Shown: in pieces, positions 7,807-17,521 of the stretch | How positions within the stretch are numbered: position 1 is the first letter of the stretch | Layout of the letters: each line of letters starts with the position of its first letter | Origin: Nostoc sp. NIES-3756 | GTDB lineage: Bacteria; Cyanobacteriota; Cyanobacteriia; Cyanobacteriales; Nostocaceae | Direction of reading: 5' to 3' | Length of the DNA: 64,000 nucleotides | NCBI RefSeq assembly: GCF_001548375.1 | Contig: NZ_AP017295.1 | Coordinates: forward strand, 2,018,501-2,082,500 | Program-made: the position numbers and the translations under genes | Notes under the pieces: generated by a model | Database searches by the model: none | The model's input: the letters and a program-made list of their open reading frames with translations, nothing else | What the model was told of the DNA's origin: nothing

Positions 7807-10800
7807 ATGGACATTCTAGGAACCAACAACAACGACAACTTAACAGGGACATCTGGAGACGATATTATTCAGGGATTGGCTGGTAATGACACACTCTCTG
7901 GACTAGGTGGTAATGATCAATTATTAGGAGGATCTGGTTCTGATACGCTGACTGGTGGTGCGGGTAATGACGAGTTTGTGTTCGAGACCTTCAACACTGC
8001 CACATCGGCCCAGTCGGTAGATGTAGTCACAGATTTCGTACAGGGACAAGACAAAATTGATCTCAGAACTGTGGGCATCAGCGACAACAATACCCTGCAA
8101 CTACTCCTCAATGATGACTCAGTAGGAAATGCCACCATTGCGGCGCGCCTCAACAACATCTCCAGTGGCAATTACCAACTAAAAATCAATGGACTTAGTA
8201 AAACCCAACTGCTAACCACGGATTTCATTTTCAGTACGGCAGTGGTGAATGACAATATCACAGGCACAAACAACGATGATGATTTGTTTGGTGGTTTAGG
8301 TAATGACACTCTTCAAGGCAGTGGTGGTAATGACCGTTTGTTTGGTGAACAAGGAAATGACAGATTATTAGGAGGAGCGGGTAATGATACCCTCTACGGT
8401 GGTGCGGGTAATGACGAGTTTGTGTTCGAGACCTTCAACACTGCCACATCGGCCCAGTCGGTAGATGTAGTCACAGATTTCGTACAGGGACAAGACAAAA
8501 TTGATCTCAGAACTGTGGGCATCAGCGACAACAATACCCTGCAACTACTCCTCAATGATGACTCAGTAGGAAATGCCACCATTGCGGCGCGCCTCAACAA
8601 CATCTCCAGTGGCAATTACCAACTAAAAATCAATGGACTTAGTAAAACCCAACTGCTAACCACGGATTTCATTTTCAGTACGGCAGTGGTGAATGACAAT
8701 ATCACAGGCACAAACAACGATGATGATTTGTTTGGTGGTTTAGGTAATGACACTCTTCAAGGCAGTGGTGGTAATGACCGTTTGTTTGGTGAACAAGGAA
8801 ATGACAGATTATTAGGAGGAGCGGGTAATGATACCCTCTACGGTGGTGCGGGTAATGACGAGTTTGTGTTCGAGACCTTCAACACTGCCACATCGGCCCA
8901 GTCGGTAGATGTAGTCACAGATTTCGTACAGGGACAAGACAAAATTGATCTCAGAACTGTGGGCATCAGCGACAACAATACCCTGCAACTACTCCTCAAT
9001 GATGACTCAGTAGGAAATGCCACCATTGCGGCGCGCCTCAACAACATCTCCAGTGGCAATTACCAACTAAAAATCAATGGACTTAGTAAAACCCAACTGC
9101 TAACCACGGATTTCATTTTCAGTACGGCAGTGGTGAATGACAATATCACAGGCACAAACAACGATGATGATTTGTTTGGTGGTTTAGGTAATGACACTCT
9201 TCAAGGCAGTGGTGGTAATGACCGTTTGTTTGGTGAACAAGGAAATGACAGATTATTAGGAGGAGCGGGTAATGATACCCTCTACGGTGGTGCGGGTAAT
9301 GACGAGTTTGTGTTCGAGACCTTCAACACTGCCACATCGGCCCAGTCGGTAGATGTAGTCACAGATTTCGTACAGGGACAAGACAAAATTGATCTCAGAA
9401 CTGTGGGCATCAGCGACAACAATACCCTGCAACTACTCCTCAATGATGACTCAGTAGGAAATGCCACCATTGCGGCGCGCCTCAACAACATCTCCAGTGG
9501 CAATTACCAACTAAAAATCAATGGACTTAGTAAAACCCAACTGCAAGCCACGGATTTTATTTTCAGTACGGCAGTGGTGAATGACAATATCACAGGCACA
9601 AATAACATTGATGATTTGTTTGGTGGTTTAGGTAATGACACTCTTCAAGGCAGTGGTGGTAATGACCGTTTGTTTGGTGAACAAGGGGATGACAGATTAT
9701 CGGGAGGATTCGGAAATGATACCCTCTACGGTGGTGCGGGTAATGATATCGCTGTTTATTCAGGTAATCGTTCCGAATATCAAATTACAAGTACAAATGG
9801 GGTATTCACCATTACCGATACAGTGGCTAATCGTGATGGTGTAGATATATTGAATGACATCGAACAAGTACAATTTGTAGATCAAACTATCACCATCGGC
9901 ACTGTTTTACCCTCTATTACGCTAGCTGTCTCTCCCAGTAGCGTGACTGAAGACGGTACTCCCAATCTGATTTACACCTTTACTCGCACAGGAAGTACTG
10001 CCAACGCCTTAACCATTAACTTTGGAGTTGCTGGCACAGCTACCTTCAACACTGACTACACTCAAAGCGGTGCAGCCAGTTTCACCACTACCACAGGCTC
10101 AATTACCTTTGCTGCGGGTGCAAGTACAGCCATCCTAACTATTAACCCCACGGCTGACACCACCGATGAAAGTAATGAAACCGTTGCTTTGACGGTAGCA
10201 AGCGGTACAGGTTACACCATCGGCACGACAACACCTGTAACCGGAACCATTACTGATGATGATCCTTCCGGCATCACGATTAATCTTAATGCTGGCCAAA
10301 CCATAGTTGAAGGCTTAACTAGCCCTCAAAACGCCACCTATACAGTTACTCTGTCCCAAGCTAGTAGCCAAACTATCATTGTGCAATATGCCACTGCTAA
10401 TGGTACAGCTACAGCAGGAGTAGACTATACCAACACAACTGGAACTCTAACTTTCAATCCAGGGGAAACTAGTAAAGTCATTAATATCGCCATTCTCAAT
10501 GATTCCATCAATGAAGCAAATGAAACCTTTACACTCAGCCTGAGTTCTCCTACTAATGCCAGCTTAGGGGGTACGAGTACTGTTACTACAACTATCACCG
10601 ATACTCTCTCAACTTCTTCGACTACCACTCTGCCTACTAACATCGAAAATCTCACTCTTACAGGAACAGCAGCTATTAACGGTACAGGTAATGCCGGAAA
10701 TAACATCATTACAGGTAATAGTGCCAATAATACTCTCTCTGGTGCAAATGGTAATGATACTTATGCCTACGTAGCCAATACTGCCTTGGGAACTGACACA

Positions 10801-11442
10801 ATTGTTGAAACTGCTACAGGTGGTGTTGATACTATTGACTTCAGTGGTACTACGGTAGCTGTCCAAGCTAACCTGGGTGTGATTACATCACAAACAGTGA
10901 ATAGCAATCTCAAGCTAATTCTCTCTGCTAACAACGTCATCGAGAATGCTACAGGTGGTACAGGTAATGACCGTCTGACAGGTAATAGCTTAAATAATAT
11001 CCTTGCTGGTGGTAGTGGAAATGACCAACTGCGAGGGTTAGCGGGAAATGATACCCTCTGGGGTGGACTAGGGGATGATATTTTGACGGGAGGTACTGGT
11101 AACGATCAATATTTATTCCAAGCTAGTGGTGTCTTTAGTTCCAGTTTAGGGGTTGATTACATTAGCCTGTTTGATGTGGGACAAGACAAAATTGTGTTGA
11201 GTAAAGCTACTTTTAATGCAATCACTAATGCTGTGGGACAAGCTTTAAATGATTTTGCGGTTGTCAGTGATAATGAATTTGTCAACGCTAGTAGTGCGCG
11301 TATTGTCTTTAGCCAAAGTAGTGGTAGCTTGTTCTACAACCAGGATGGTAGTCTTTTGGGTGCAAGTACAGTGTTTGAGTTTGCCAGTTTAGGTAATCCT
11401 GATATTACTTTAAGTAGTAGCGATTTCAGCTTAATTGCTTAA
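7807..11442 (+). CDS. RTX/Calx-beta calcium-binding exoprotein with large internal repeats
   Basis: The protein has 1211 residues. It starts directly with RTX-type GGxGxDxLx nonapeptides (for example GNDTLSGLGGNDQLLGG) without a signal peptide, as is usual for type I secretion substrates. Four 148-residue modules follow (about residues 51-642), each with an FVFETF...DFVQGQDKIDLR unit and a block of RTX nonapeptides. Two Calx-beta-like domains come next (about 704-818 and 821-930, the first ending GTITDDD), then another RTX block (about 965-1110) and a hydrophilic tail. RTX repeats fold into a calcium-bound beta roll outside the cell. No type I ABC exporter is in the window. It could be an adhesin or surface-layer protein; no enzyme domain is visible. 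Confidence 0.9.
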   Translation: MDILGTNNNDNLTGTSGDDIIQGLAGNDTLSGLGGNDQLLGGSGSDTLTGGAGNDEFVFETFNTATSAQSVDVVTDFVQGQDKIDLRTVGISDNNTLQLLLNDDSVGNATIAARLNNISSGNYQLKINGLSKTQLLTTDFIFSTAVVNDNITGTNNDDDLFGGLGNDTLQGSGGNDRLFGEQGNDRLLGGAGNDTLYGGAGNDEFVFETFNTATSAQSVDVVTDFVQGQDKIDLRTVGISDNNTLQLLLNDDSVGNATIAARLNNISSGNYQLKINGLSKTQLLTTDFIFSTAVVNDNITGTNNDDDLFGGLGNDTLQGSGGNDRLFGEQGNDRLLGGAGNDTLYGGAGNDEFVFETFNTATSAQSVDVVTDFVQGQDKIDLRTVGISDNNTLQLLLNDDSVGNATIAARLNNISSGNYQLKINGLSKTQLLTTDFIFSTAVVNDNITGTNNDDDLFGGLGNDTLQGSGGNDRLFGEQGNDRLLGGAGNDTLYGGAGNDEFVFETFNTATSAQSVDVVTDFVQGQDKIDLRTVGISDNNTLQLLLNDDSVGNATIAARLNNISSGNYQLKINGLSKTQLQATDFIFSTAVVNDNITGTNNIDDLFGGLGNDTLQGSGGNDRLFGEQGDDRLSGGFGNDTLYGGAGNDIAVYSGNRSEYQITSTNGVFTITDTVANRDGVDILNDIEQVQFVDQTITIGTVLPSITLAVSPSSVTEDGTPNLIYTFTRTGSTANALTINFGVAGTATFNTDYTQSGAASFTTTTGSITFAAGASTAILTINPTADTTDESNETVALTVASGTGYTIGTTTPVTGTITDDDPSGITINLNAGQTIVEGLTSPQNATYTVTLSQASSQTIIVQYATANGTATAGVDYTNTTGTLTFNPGETSKVINIAILNDSINEANETFTLSLSSPTNASLGGTSTVTTTITDTLSTSSTTTLPTNIENLTLTGTAAINGTGNAGNNIITGNSANNTLSGANGNDTYAYVANTALGTDTIVETATGGVDTIDFSGTTVAVQANLGVITSQTVNSNLKLILSANNVIENATGGTGNDRLTGNSLNNILAGGSGNDQLRGLAGNDTLWGGLGDDILTGGTGNDQYLFQASGVFSSSLGVDYISLFDVGQDKIVLSKATFNAITNAVGQALNDFAVVSDNEFVNASSARIVFSQSSGSLFYNQDGSLLGASTVFEFASLGNPDITLSSSDFSLIA
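7957..9732 (+). repeat. Four tandem 444-bp repeats within the RTX gene
   Basis: The units begin at 7957, 8401, 8845 and 9289 and keep the reading frame. The first three look identical by eye over long stretches. The fourth carries substitutions from about 9544 on (for example CAAGCC for CTAACC, and ATTGAT for GATGAT), and so marks the older edge of the array. This pattern points to recent unequal recombination or gene conversion. Confidence 0.9.
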
Positions 11443-11456
11443 TTACTTAGTTATAA

Positions 11457-11494
11457 ATACCCGACTTTGTGGAAAAGTCGGGTATCTTGTTTTT
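11457..11494 (+). terminator. Rho-independent terminator of the RTX gene
   Basis: A perfect 12-bp stem (ATACCCGACTTT/AAAGTCGGGTAT) with a five-base loop is followed by CTTGTTTTT. It begins 15 bases after the RTX stop codon. Confidence 0.85.
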
Positions 11495-12094
11495 GGAGCG
11501 TAGGCGTAGCTCTTAGTAGACATCGCCTGTTGAGATTAGTCTGCTGTTGCTCCGCATCAAATTTCTGTATCTTATTCTTGTCATAGCTCGTTTTTCTCGG
11601 TTTTAGATTTACTTTATAAATAGCCTCTAAGCCAGTTTCAGCAACAGAAAAGTTTAACAACAATTAAAAGTACTGAAATTGGCACAATTTTTATTATTAA
11701 AAGTAATTATTAGTACTTGTATTAAATCATAAGTATTCTCTCAATACAAAATCAAAAGAAATTGCCTATATATCTACCGCTAAAGGTGGAATAAATTTTT
11801 TCGTATCTAGAGTTTATTGTTCTTGAACACTTAAATAGAGGCATTAATAGAAAAATATCTAATTCAAAAATAGAAATAATATGCAGATAGAAGTATCAAA
11901 AAAATAATGCTTCGTCAAAAATTATGCTGCATAAATATGATTTTTGTTTCACAAGTAACAAAAATCATGTATTCAGAACTTTATCAATGTATTCTGAATA
12001 ATTTGTCATAGCTCAAAATTTAACTAATTAGATTTAGGTATGCCTAATTCCGGAATAATCTATTTTTTTACTGTGAAAGGAATTATGGGTCATA
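11495..12094. other. Intergenic region, AT-rich
   Basis: The first 40 bases contain GCGTAGGCGTAGCTC, a fragment of a dispersed Nostoc-type repeat. The rest is AT-rich with no gene recognised. Just before the next gene a GAAAGG motif precedes a ten-codon frame (ATG 12085 to TGA 12117) that overlaps the following start. Confidence 0.4.
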
Positions 12095-12703
12095 GTGACA
12101 TCAATTACCATGAATGAAATTGTCTTGCTGATGACGGGCGTATTAGCAACAAAACAACCTGCTACGTCCATTGTACCCAAACAGCCTGCAATTCAGCTTG
12201 ACAATGGCGTGAAAAAATCTACACAGGGTGACTCGTATCAATTAATGGCAAGTGCCAAAATCACGCCACCTGAATTTACGCGGCTTAGTGATATTTCCTC
12301 AAATATTAAAGCGAATTATCAACCTGAAAAATACAAATCTTTCTTAAAAAAGACACAGAAAGTTGTAGCAAAAGACATATATAGCGTAGCTGAGTTCAAC
12401 AATTTTCAACCTGTCAGGGTGAAATTTCCGCGTGAACCACGTCTCATAGCCCAACAGTTTAGAAGCAGGGTGCTGATTGCTAGAAGGTCTACTCGCCGCA
12501 ATTTACCAACACTACGTTTTGGTAATTCTGGTATGGCTGTCCGCGCTTTGCAAAGATTATTAATAGCTAAAGGCTATGCTATTCGTGTCGATGGTAATTT
12601 TGGGGCGCTGACAGAAACTGCTGTCAAAGCGTTTCAAGATCAGCGCAATCTTTCTGTAGATGGTGTAGTCGGCCCCAATACTTGGTTTTCGTTGACAAGA
12701 TAG
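12095..12703 (+). CDS. Peptidoglycan-binding domain protein
   Basis: The 202-residue protein ends in a PG_binding_1 domain (about 133-200). The recognisable features are LRFGNSGMAVRALQRLL, then VDGNFGALTETAVKAFQ and VDGVVGPNTW. This three-helix fold binds cell-wall peptidoglycan. Residues 20-130 are basic and without recognised homology. There is only a short hydrophobic stretch at the N-terminus (NEIVLLMTGVLA), not a clear signal peptide. The start is uncertain: the GTG at 12095 or the ATG at 12110 fit this frame, but the best ribosome-binding motif serves an ATG at 12085 in another frame. Confidence 0.8.
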   Translation: MTSITMNEIVLLMTGVLATKQPATSIVPKQPAIQLDNGVKKSTQGDSYQLMASAKITPPEFTRLSDISSNIKANYQPEKYKSFLKKTQKVVAKDIYSVAEFNNFQPVRVKFPREPRLIAQQFRSRVLIARRSTRRNLPTLRFGNSGMAVRALQRLLIAKGYAIRVDGNFGALTETAVKAFQDQRNLSVDGVVGPNTWFSLTR

Positions 12704-12799
12704 TCATTAGTCATTAGTCATTGGTCATTGGTCATTAGTTATTAGTTATTAGTTATTAGTTTTTACTATTGACTGTTGACTATTGACTGTTGACTATTG
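12702..12799. repeat. Short tandem heptamer repeats
   Basis: The stretch consists of runs of TAGTCAT, TGGTCAT and TAGTTAT, followed by several ATTGACTGTTGACT units. It fills the whole gap between the convergent peptidoglycan-binding and sucrose synthase genes. Such heptamer arrays are characteristic of Nostoc/Anabaena genomes. Confidence 0.85.
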
Positions 12800-12800
12800 A

Positions 12801-15221
12801 CTATCTATATTTATGCTGTTCTAGTAATTGTTGCGCTCTGGGTTTGTAAATTAAGTAGAATAAGGACTCAAGGTAGCGCAATAAATCCTCGCGGTTTTCT
12901 TTGGAGTTAAAATTCCAGAATCCGTAAATTCGGGCTAATGATAACAGCTTGGTTGTGTGGATTTTCCAAGTATATGTACTATATACTCTGTCGATCGCCT
13001 GTTTAGAAATGGTATGCCAATAGTTGGGATCTTGTTCGCATTTAGTAACGAAATCAACAATTTTGGTGGCTGTTTCTTCTAAATGGGTTGGGTTAATATA
13101 AAAGCCGTTAACCCTATCTTGAATAATCTCTAATGGCCCACCAAATTGAGTGGCGAAGGTTGGTAAGCCGGAAATCATTGACTCCAGAATTGTCAAACCA
13201 AAGGCTTCAAATAATGCCGGTTGGACAAAAACACCTTGATGGTCAGCAATGACGCGGTAAATTTCCCCAGAATCATTTTTTGAGAGGCGGACACCAAGCC
13301 AACGAATTTTACCATGTAAATTGTATTCTTCGATGATTTGGTAGAGTTTGACGATTTCGTCCCGTTCTTCGTTATCGCCTGATTCTTCCACGCGCAATTT
13401 ACCAGCAACTAAAATTAAGTTGCAATGTTCTTGTAAATCTTTACTTTGACCAAAACATTCTGCTAAACCAGTGAGATTTTTAATCCGGTCAAGACGCGCC
13501 ATTGAGAATAGAGGGCGTTTGTTGGGGTCATCGAGTTTACCGAAGATTTGGCTAGAGTCTTCTAGGGTAAACAACATTTCTTCCAAACGAGCGCGATCGC
13601 TTTCTACTCTATCTTGAGTCCGGGTGTAGGGGAAGTAGGCATTTTCATTCACCCCAGGCGGAACAACGTTAAATTTGGGGCTAAATAATTCAACTCCGTT
13701 CACCACATGATACAGTTCCGGCATGGTGAAGCATTTATAAGATTCATACTGCCCCACACTATCGGGTGTACCGACAATTTCCTGATAGGTGCTGCTGATG
13801 ACAAAGTTAGCAGCATTCATGGCAATTAAATCTGCCGTGAATTGTAATGAGAAGTGATATTTTTCTTCCAAATCTTGCCAGTAGAGGTTACTAAACAAGT
13901 ATTTGGATTTTTCTAAAGCGTGGGCGATGTTGCATTGGGTAACTTTCATCCGTCGCGCTAACAGGAACGCCACTAAGTTACCATCGGTGTAGTTACCGAC
14001 AATTAAGTCGGGTTTACCTTGAAATTCTGCCAGAAGTTCTCTTTCTGAGTCAATGGCGAAAGTTTCTAGATAAGGCCAAAACTCAAATCGAGAGATCCAA
14101 TTTTGCGTCATGTTGGGGTTGAACTCCCGCAGAGGTACACGCAAAATCCAAGCGTTCTCTGTACCGTAAACTTTTTCTAACCTTTGGTTACACAGGGTTC
14201 CATCGCTATTAGGAATCAAGCGGGTGAGGATAATTACTTTGGGTTTAACGTTTAACTCACCTAAACCAGCTAACTCTGCATCTTCTTGGAGTTGCTTTTC
14301 CAAAGTCTTGGCTTGGTCGAGGACATATACCACCTGACCACCAGTATCAGGACGACCCAGCACACCCTCTTGTCCAAACCAGCCGTGTGCTGATACGAGG
14401 ACAATCCGGAAAATCATCGGAATACGGGAGATGAAAGCTTCCAGGGTTTGGGGGTCTGGGGAGTCAATCAACTCATCGAGAATGCTTAAGGTTTCGCGCA
14501 CACGGGAAGCTGTATTACCCCAACCCGGTTCAAAACCCATCGTTTGCAATTGCAGGCGGAATTGATCGTAGGGTTCATTATCGGGGCGATCGCTTACAAA
14601 GTTGATCGCTTTTTTCACTTGCTTGGATAATTGTTGCTGTGATTGAATTTGATAATTGATTAGTAGCTGGATACCGTTGTAATTGTGTAGGCGCAAGAAG
14701 TTAAATAAACTTTCCAGCCATTGTTTAGCGTCTTGAAAAAGTTTACTAGATAAATAGCGGTTGAGATACTGCACACCCTTACCGATATTTTTGGGGTCGC
14801 GGATGGTTGGGGTATAGTCGTAGAAGGGGCCGAAGTCCAGTTCTAGTATGTCGCCTTCATTGGGATGGGATTTATTGACTAAGCGATCGCGCATATCCAA
14901 CAATTCCTGCACACTCATCGATTCCGCCGCTAGTTCTGAAGTAATGCGATACACTTCTTGACTAGCAATTTTAGGACGAATAATGAAGCAAAAGTTGGAA
15001 TCTTCTTGAATTATTTCTTGAGTATAGTAAATGAGTTTACCTAGATTAGAGAACTTATAAAACGTTTCTGGTTTATTTGACTTAGAGCAGTATTCACTAT
15101 ACACATTCAGGATGTCATTTCGCAGCAGATAATTTTTGTCTTGCTGACGCAATTCGCTAATAAAAGCACGCAAATCATTTTTCTCTTCACCATCTAAGAC
15201 TGCTTGAATTAGTTCTGACAT
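12801..15221 (-). CDS. sus: Sucrose synthase
   Basis: This GT4-type enzyme reversibly converts sucrose and a nucleoside diphosphate into fructose and NDP-glucose. In Anabaena it acts mainly in sucrose cleavage and links to glycogen and nitrogen fixation metabolism. The N-terminal half carries the family regulatory region. The catalytic part begins at VSAHGWFGQEGVLGRPDTGG (about 277) and contains the donor-site motif FEAFGLTILESMISGLPTFA (about 675). Starting at the ATG at 15221 gives 806 residues, the usual size for Anabaena sucrose synthases, and this ATG sits five bases after AAGGGG. A GTG two codons upstream is less likely. Which of the Anabaena susA or susB paralogues it is cannot be settled here. 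Confidence 0.95.
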   Translation of the reverse strand: MSELIQAVLDGEEKNDLRAFISELRQQDKNYLLRNDILNVYSEYCSKSNKPETFYKFSNLGKLIYYTQEIIQEDSNFCFIIRPKIASQEVYRITSELAAESMSVQELLDMRDRLVNKSHPNEGDILELDFGPFYDYTPTIRDPKNIGKGVQYLNRYLSSKLFQDAKQWLESLFNFLRLHNYNGIQLLINYQIQSQQQLSKQVKKAINFVSDRPDNEPYDQFRLQLQTMGFEPGWGNTASRVRETLSILDELIDSPDPQTLEAFISRIPMIFRIVLVSAHGWFGQEGVLGRPDTGGQVVYVLDQAKTLEKQLQEDAELAGLGELNVKPKVIILTRLIPNSDGTLCNQRLEKVYGTENAWILRVPLREFNPNMTQNWISRFEFWPYLETFAIDSERELLAEFQGKPDLIVGNYTDGNLVAFLLARRMKVTQCNIAHALEKSKYLFSNLYWQDLEEKYHFSLQFTADLIAMNAANFVISSTYQEIVGTPDSVGQYESYKCFTMPELYHVVNGVELFSPKFNVVPPGVNENAYFPYTRTQDRVESDRARLEEMLFTLEDSSQIFGKLDDPNKRPLFSMARLDRIKNLTGLAECFGQSKDLQEHCNLILVAGKLRVEESGDNEERDEIVKLYQIIEEYNLHGKIRWLGVRLSKNDSGEIYRVIADHQGVFVQPALFEAFGLTILESMISGLPTFATQFGGPLEIIQDRVNGFYINPTHLEETATKIVDFVTKCEQDPNYWHTISKQAIDRVYSTYTWKIHTTKLLSLARIYGFWNFNSKENREDLLRYLESLFYLIYKPRAQQLLEQHKYR

Positions 15222-15301
15222 ATTCACCCCTTAAATGAAGATTTGATTTATTTGCTTTCTAGGGCAGGTTTATAACCTAGAAAATAAACACGTACAAACG
15301 C

Positions 15302-15336
15302 AAAAAAACACAGATAATTTTATCTACCTGTGTTTT
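15302..15336 (-). terminator. Terminator between the LysR gene and sucrose synthase
   Basis: Read on the minus strand, an imperfect hairpin (AACACAG ... GATAA/TTATC ... CTGTGTT) is followed by seven T residues. It lies 190 bases beyond the LysR stop and upstream of sus, so it probably separates the two transcripts. Confidence 0.55.
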
Positions 15337-15525
15337 GATCAGCCGTATCAGTTCGTGTTCTTACCTACCTAGAATATCGACAACTAGGTATTATTTACTC
15401 TAACTAAAGATAGACAATTTTTTATACTATAGATATAGTTTATCTCCTTCATACTTTATCTAGAGTATTTGTACTAAGCTGGTAAACTTATAAATTAGAT
15501 TAATACAATTTAAGCTTGCACTGAG

Positions 15526-16494
15526 TTAAAAATTACCATTACTATTACTTATAGTACCTTGCAGTAAATAGTTTAAAAAAGTACTAGCTACAGGAGATAA
15601 CCATTTATTTCTCAGATAAATTATTTGCCACTTCTGAAGAATGGGGAATCCCTCAACGTTTAAAATAGATATTTGATTTTGTTCTAGTTCAGGATGTAAG
15701 GTATGTATCGATAATACTGCCAGACCTAAACCGCTAAGTACGGCTTGTTTAGTTGCGTTATTGCTATTCACCTCTAATTGAAACTGATTTTTTATTCCAT
15801 GTTCAGCAAGCAAGGTATTTACAGCCATACGATTTTCTGAACCTTGTTCTCGCATAATCAATTTTTCTTTTGACAAACGTTCTAAGGAAACATAAGGTTG
15901 ATTAACCAGATGATGGTTTGATGGAGCAACTACCACCAGAGAATTATCCATAAATGGTTGGATTTTAATATCTTCTTTTTTCGGTGGATAGGCAAGAATA
16001 TAAAAATCATCCACATTTCCCCGTATTCTACTCAAAATTTCCTCATTGTTAATAAAATCCAAGGCAATTTTGATATCAGGATAAAGTTGGCAAAGTGCTT
16101 CCAAAAACTTAGGAATGACATACCTGATAGTATTAACAGCAGAAATTTTTAACTGACCCTGTTCTATATGTTTCAAATCAAACAGTTTGGTGTCTAATTT
16201 TTTTAAAGACTCAAAAATTTCCTGGTAGATAATTAAAAGTTGTTCCCCTGTTGGCGTTACTTGGATCTGATTATCTACATATTCAAAAAGTGGCACTCCA
16301 ATTGTTTCAGTTAACTGTTTAACATGACGCGACACAGAAGGCTGAGTAGTATACAACTCTGCGGCAGCACGAGTAAAACTTTTGTTTCGTGCGGTTGCTT
16401 CAAAAATTTTCAAATGTGTTAAACTCAGTGAATTTAACAAGCTATCTCTGTGAATTAAATCTAGATAACTGTCCATATAAATAGTTTTAGACAC
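15526..16494 (-). CDS. LysR-family transcriptional regulator (CbbR-like)
   Basis: The 322-residue protein has an N-terminal winged helix-turn-helix at about 22-85 (LKIFEATARNKSFTRAAAEL, then TQPSVSRHVKQL). A periplasmic-binding-protein-like effector domain follows from about 110 to 310. The general layout and the motif QGQLKISAVNT resemble cyanobacterial CbbR/NdhR/CmpR-like regulators of carbon metabolism, but the target cannot be read from sequence. It lies upstream of sucrose synthase on the same strand, with a terminator between them. About 230 AT-rich bases separate it from the next gene. Family assignment is secure. Confidence 0.9.
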   Translation of the reverse strand: MSKTIYMDSYLDLIHRDSLLNSLSLTHLKIFEATARNKSFTRAAAELYTTQPSVSRHVKQLTETIGVPLFEYVDNQIQVTPTGEQLLIIYQEIFESLKKLDTKLFDLKHIEQGQLKISAVNTIRYVIPKFLEALCQLYPDIKIALDFINNEEILSRIRGNVDDFYILAYPPKKEDIKIQPFMDNSLVVVAPSNHHLVNQPYVSLERLSKEKLIMREQGSENRMAVNTLLAEHGIKNQFQLEVNSNNATKQAVLSGLGLAVLSIHTLHPELEQNQISILNVEGFPILQKWQIIYLRNKWLSPVASTFLNYLLQGTISNSNGNF

Positions 16495-16675
16495 AACCTA
16501 ATAACGAGCAAAATTAACCTGAACTTAGTTGTGTCTGAATCTTAAGAGAAAAATATGAGGAATTTGTGAAGAATAAATTATATTCCCCCGTAACTTATAA
16601 ACTTATTTATAGAGTTAAGTAAAAAATTTAAAATAAAGAATATATATCTTGACTTTTATATGAACTCCCAAGATT

Positions 16676-16710
16676 AAGCGATCGCCTCAGTTAAAATGGA
16701 GCGATCGCTT
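16676..16710. other. HIP1-based inverted repeat
   Basis: Two HIP1 octamers (GCGATCGC) flank a 15-base spacer and extend to AAGCGATCGC and GCGATCGCTT, making a stable hairpin right after the DUF305 gene's stop codon. A T-run follows only on the plus strand, so it is not a standard terminator for the DUF305 gene. Confidence 0.6.
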
Positions 16711-16721
16711 TTTGTTACTGA

Positions 16722-17399
16722 CTACTTGTTATACCAAGTTGTACGCCACTGTTTCATCTCCTTAATTTCCCCCTCCTGGGCTTTAATAATTGCTTGAGCT
16801 AAAGTCTTAATTTCTTGACGTTGCGACTTCTGTAAAGCATCTTGCGCCATCACTACAGCACCTTCATGATGGGGAATCATGGCGTTGATGAAGCGTAAAT
16901 CAAACTCAGCATCAGCTTTGCCTAAATCCTGGCTCATCATCATAGCTTGCTGTTGTTGAGATGACATCGGCATCATATGACCCATTGTGGCATCATGAGC
17001 CATTGGCTGATCACCTGCCTTGGGATACCAAGCTGTGCGCCATTGCTTCATTTGGGAAATTTCCTGGTTTTGGGCGTTGATAATATCAGCCGCCAATTTC
17101 TTAATTTCCGTCCGTTTTGATTTCTGCTGTGCAACATTTGCCATATTCACCGCACCTTGATGGTGCATAATCATCGCATCAATGAAACGCAAATCATAGT
17201 TAGCATCTGCTGGGCCTAAATCCATTGCCATACTGTGATTGTGATGCTGCTGACTGCTACCATCAATTGCACTGGCTGATAAACTTTCATTTTGAGTTTG
17301 CGAATTTGCAGAACAAGCAGTCAACATCCCTCCTGTTAGGGATGTCAGCACTACAAAGCCAAACGCCAACAAGGTATTTTTTACATAAGGGCGTAGCAT
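16722..17399 (-). CDS. Double DUF305 lipoprotein
   Basis: The 225-residue protein starts with a lipoprotein signal peptide (hydrophobic 9-28, lipobox LTAC, so the mature protein starts at Cys29). It then has two DUF305 repeats with DLRFIDAMIMHHQGAVNMA (about 68) and DLRFINAMIPHHEGAVVMA (about 166). Each repeat ends in a MKQWRTAWY or MKQWRTTWY motif. DUF305 is a four-helix ferritin-like fold often linked to copper handling, and the paired histidines fit metal binding. Between the two domains is a Met/His-rich stretch (HDATMGHMMPM) also suited to copper. The next gene downstream in the same orientation is not closely spaced, so it is probably a single-gene unit. Confidence 0.88.
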   Translation of the reverse strand: MLRPYVKNTLLAFGFVVLTSLTGGMLTACSANSQTQNESLSASAIDGSSQQHHNHSMAMDLGPADANYDLRFIDAMIMHHQGAVNMANVAQQKSKRTEIKKLAADIINAQNQEISQMKQWRTAWYPKAGDQPMAHDATMGHMMPMSSQQQQAMMMSQDLGKADAEFDLRFINAMIPHHEGAVVMAQDALQKSQRQEIKTLAQAIIKAQEGEIKEMKQWRTTWYNK

Positions 17400-17521
17400 T
17401 CAATATTCTCTCCACAGCGTTGTGCTGATTCTATTGTGAACCCTCCAGTTAGATGGAGTGTCAAGTGGTTTTTGTGGAGATGAGGGGAACTGTAACTACG
17501 AATTACGAATGATTATAAGTT

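Noticed and set aside
7917-9503. Four repeated minus-strand ORFs of 73-84 codons
   Set aside because: They are antisense shadows of the 444-bp RTX repeats.
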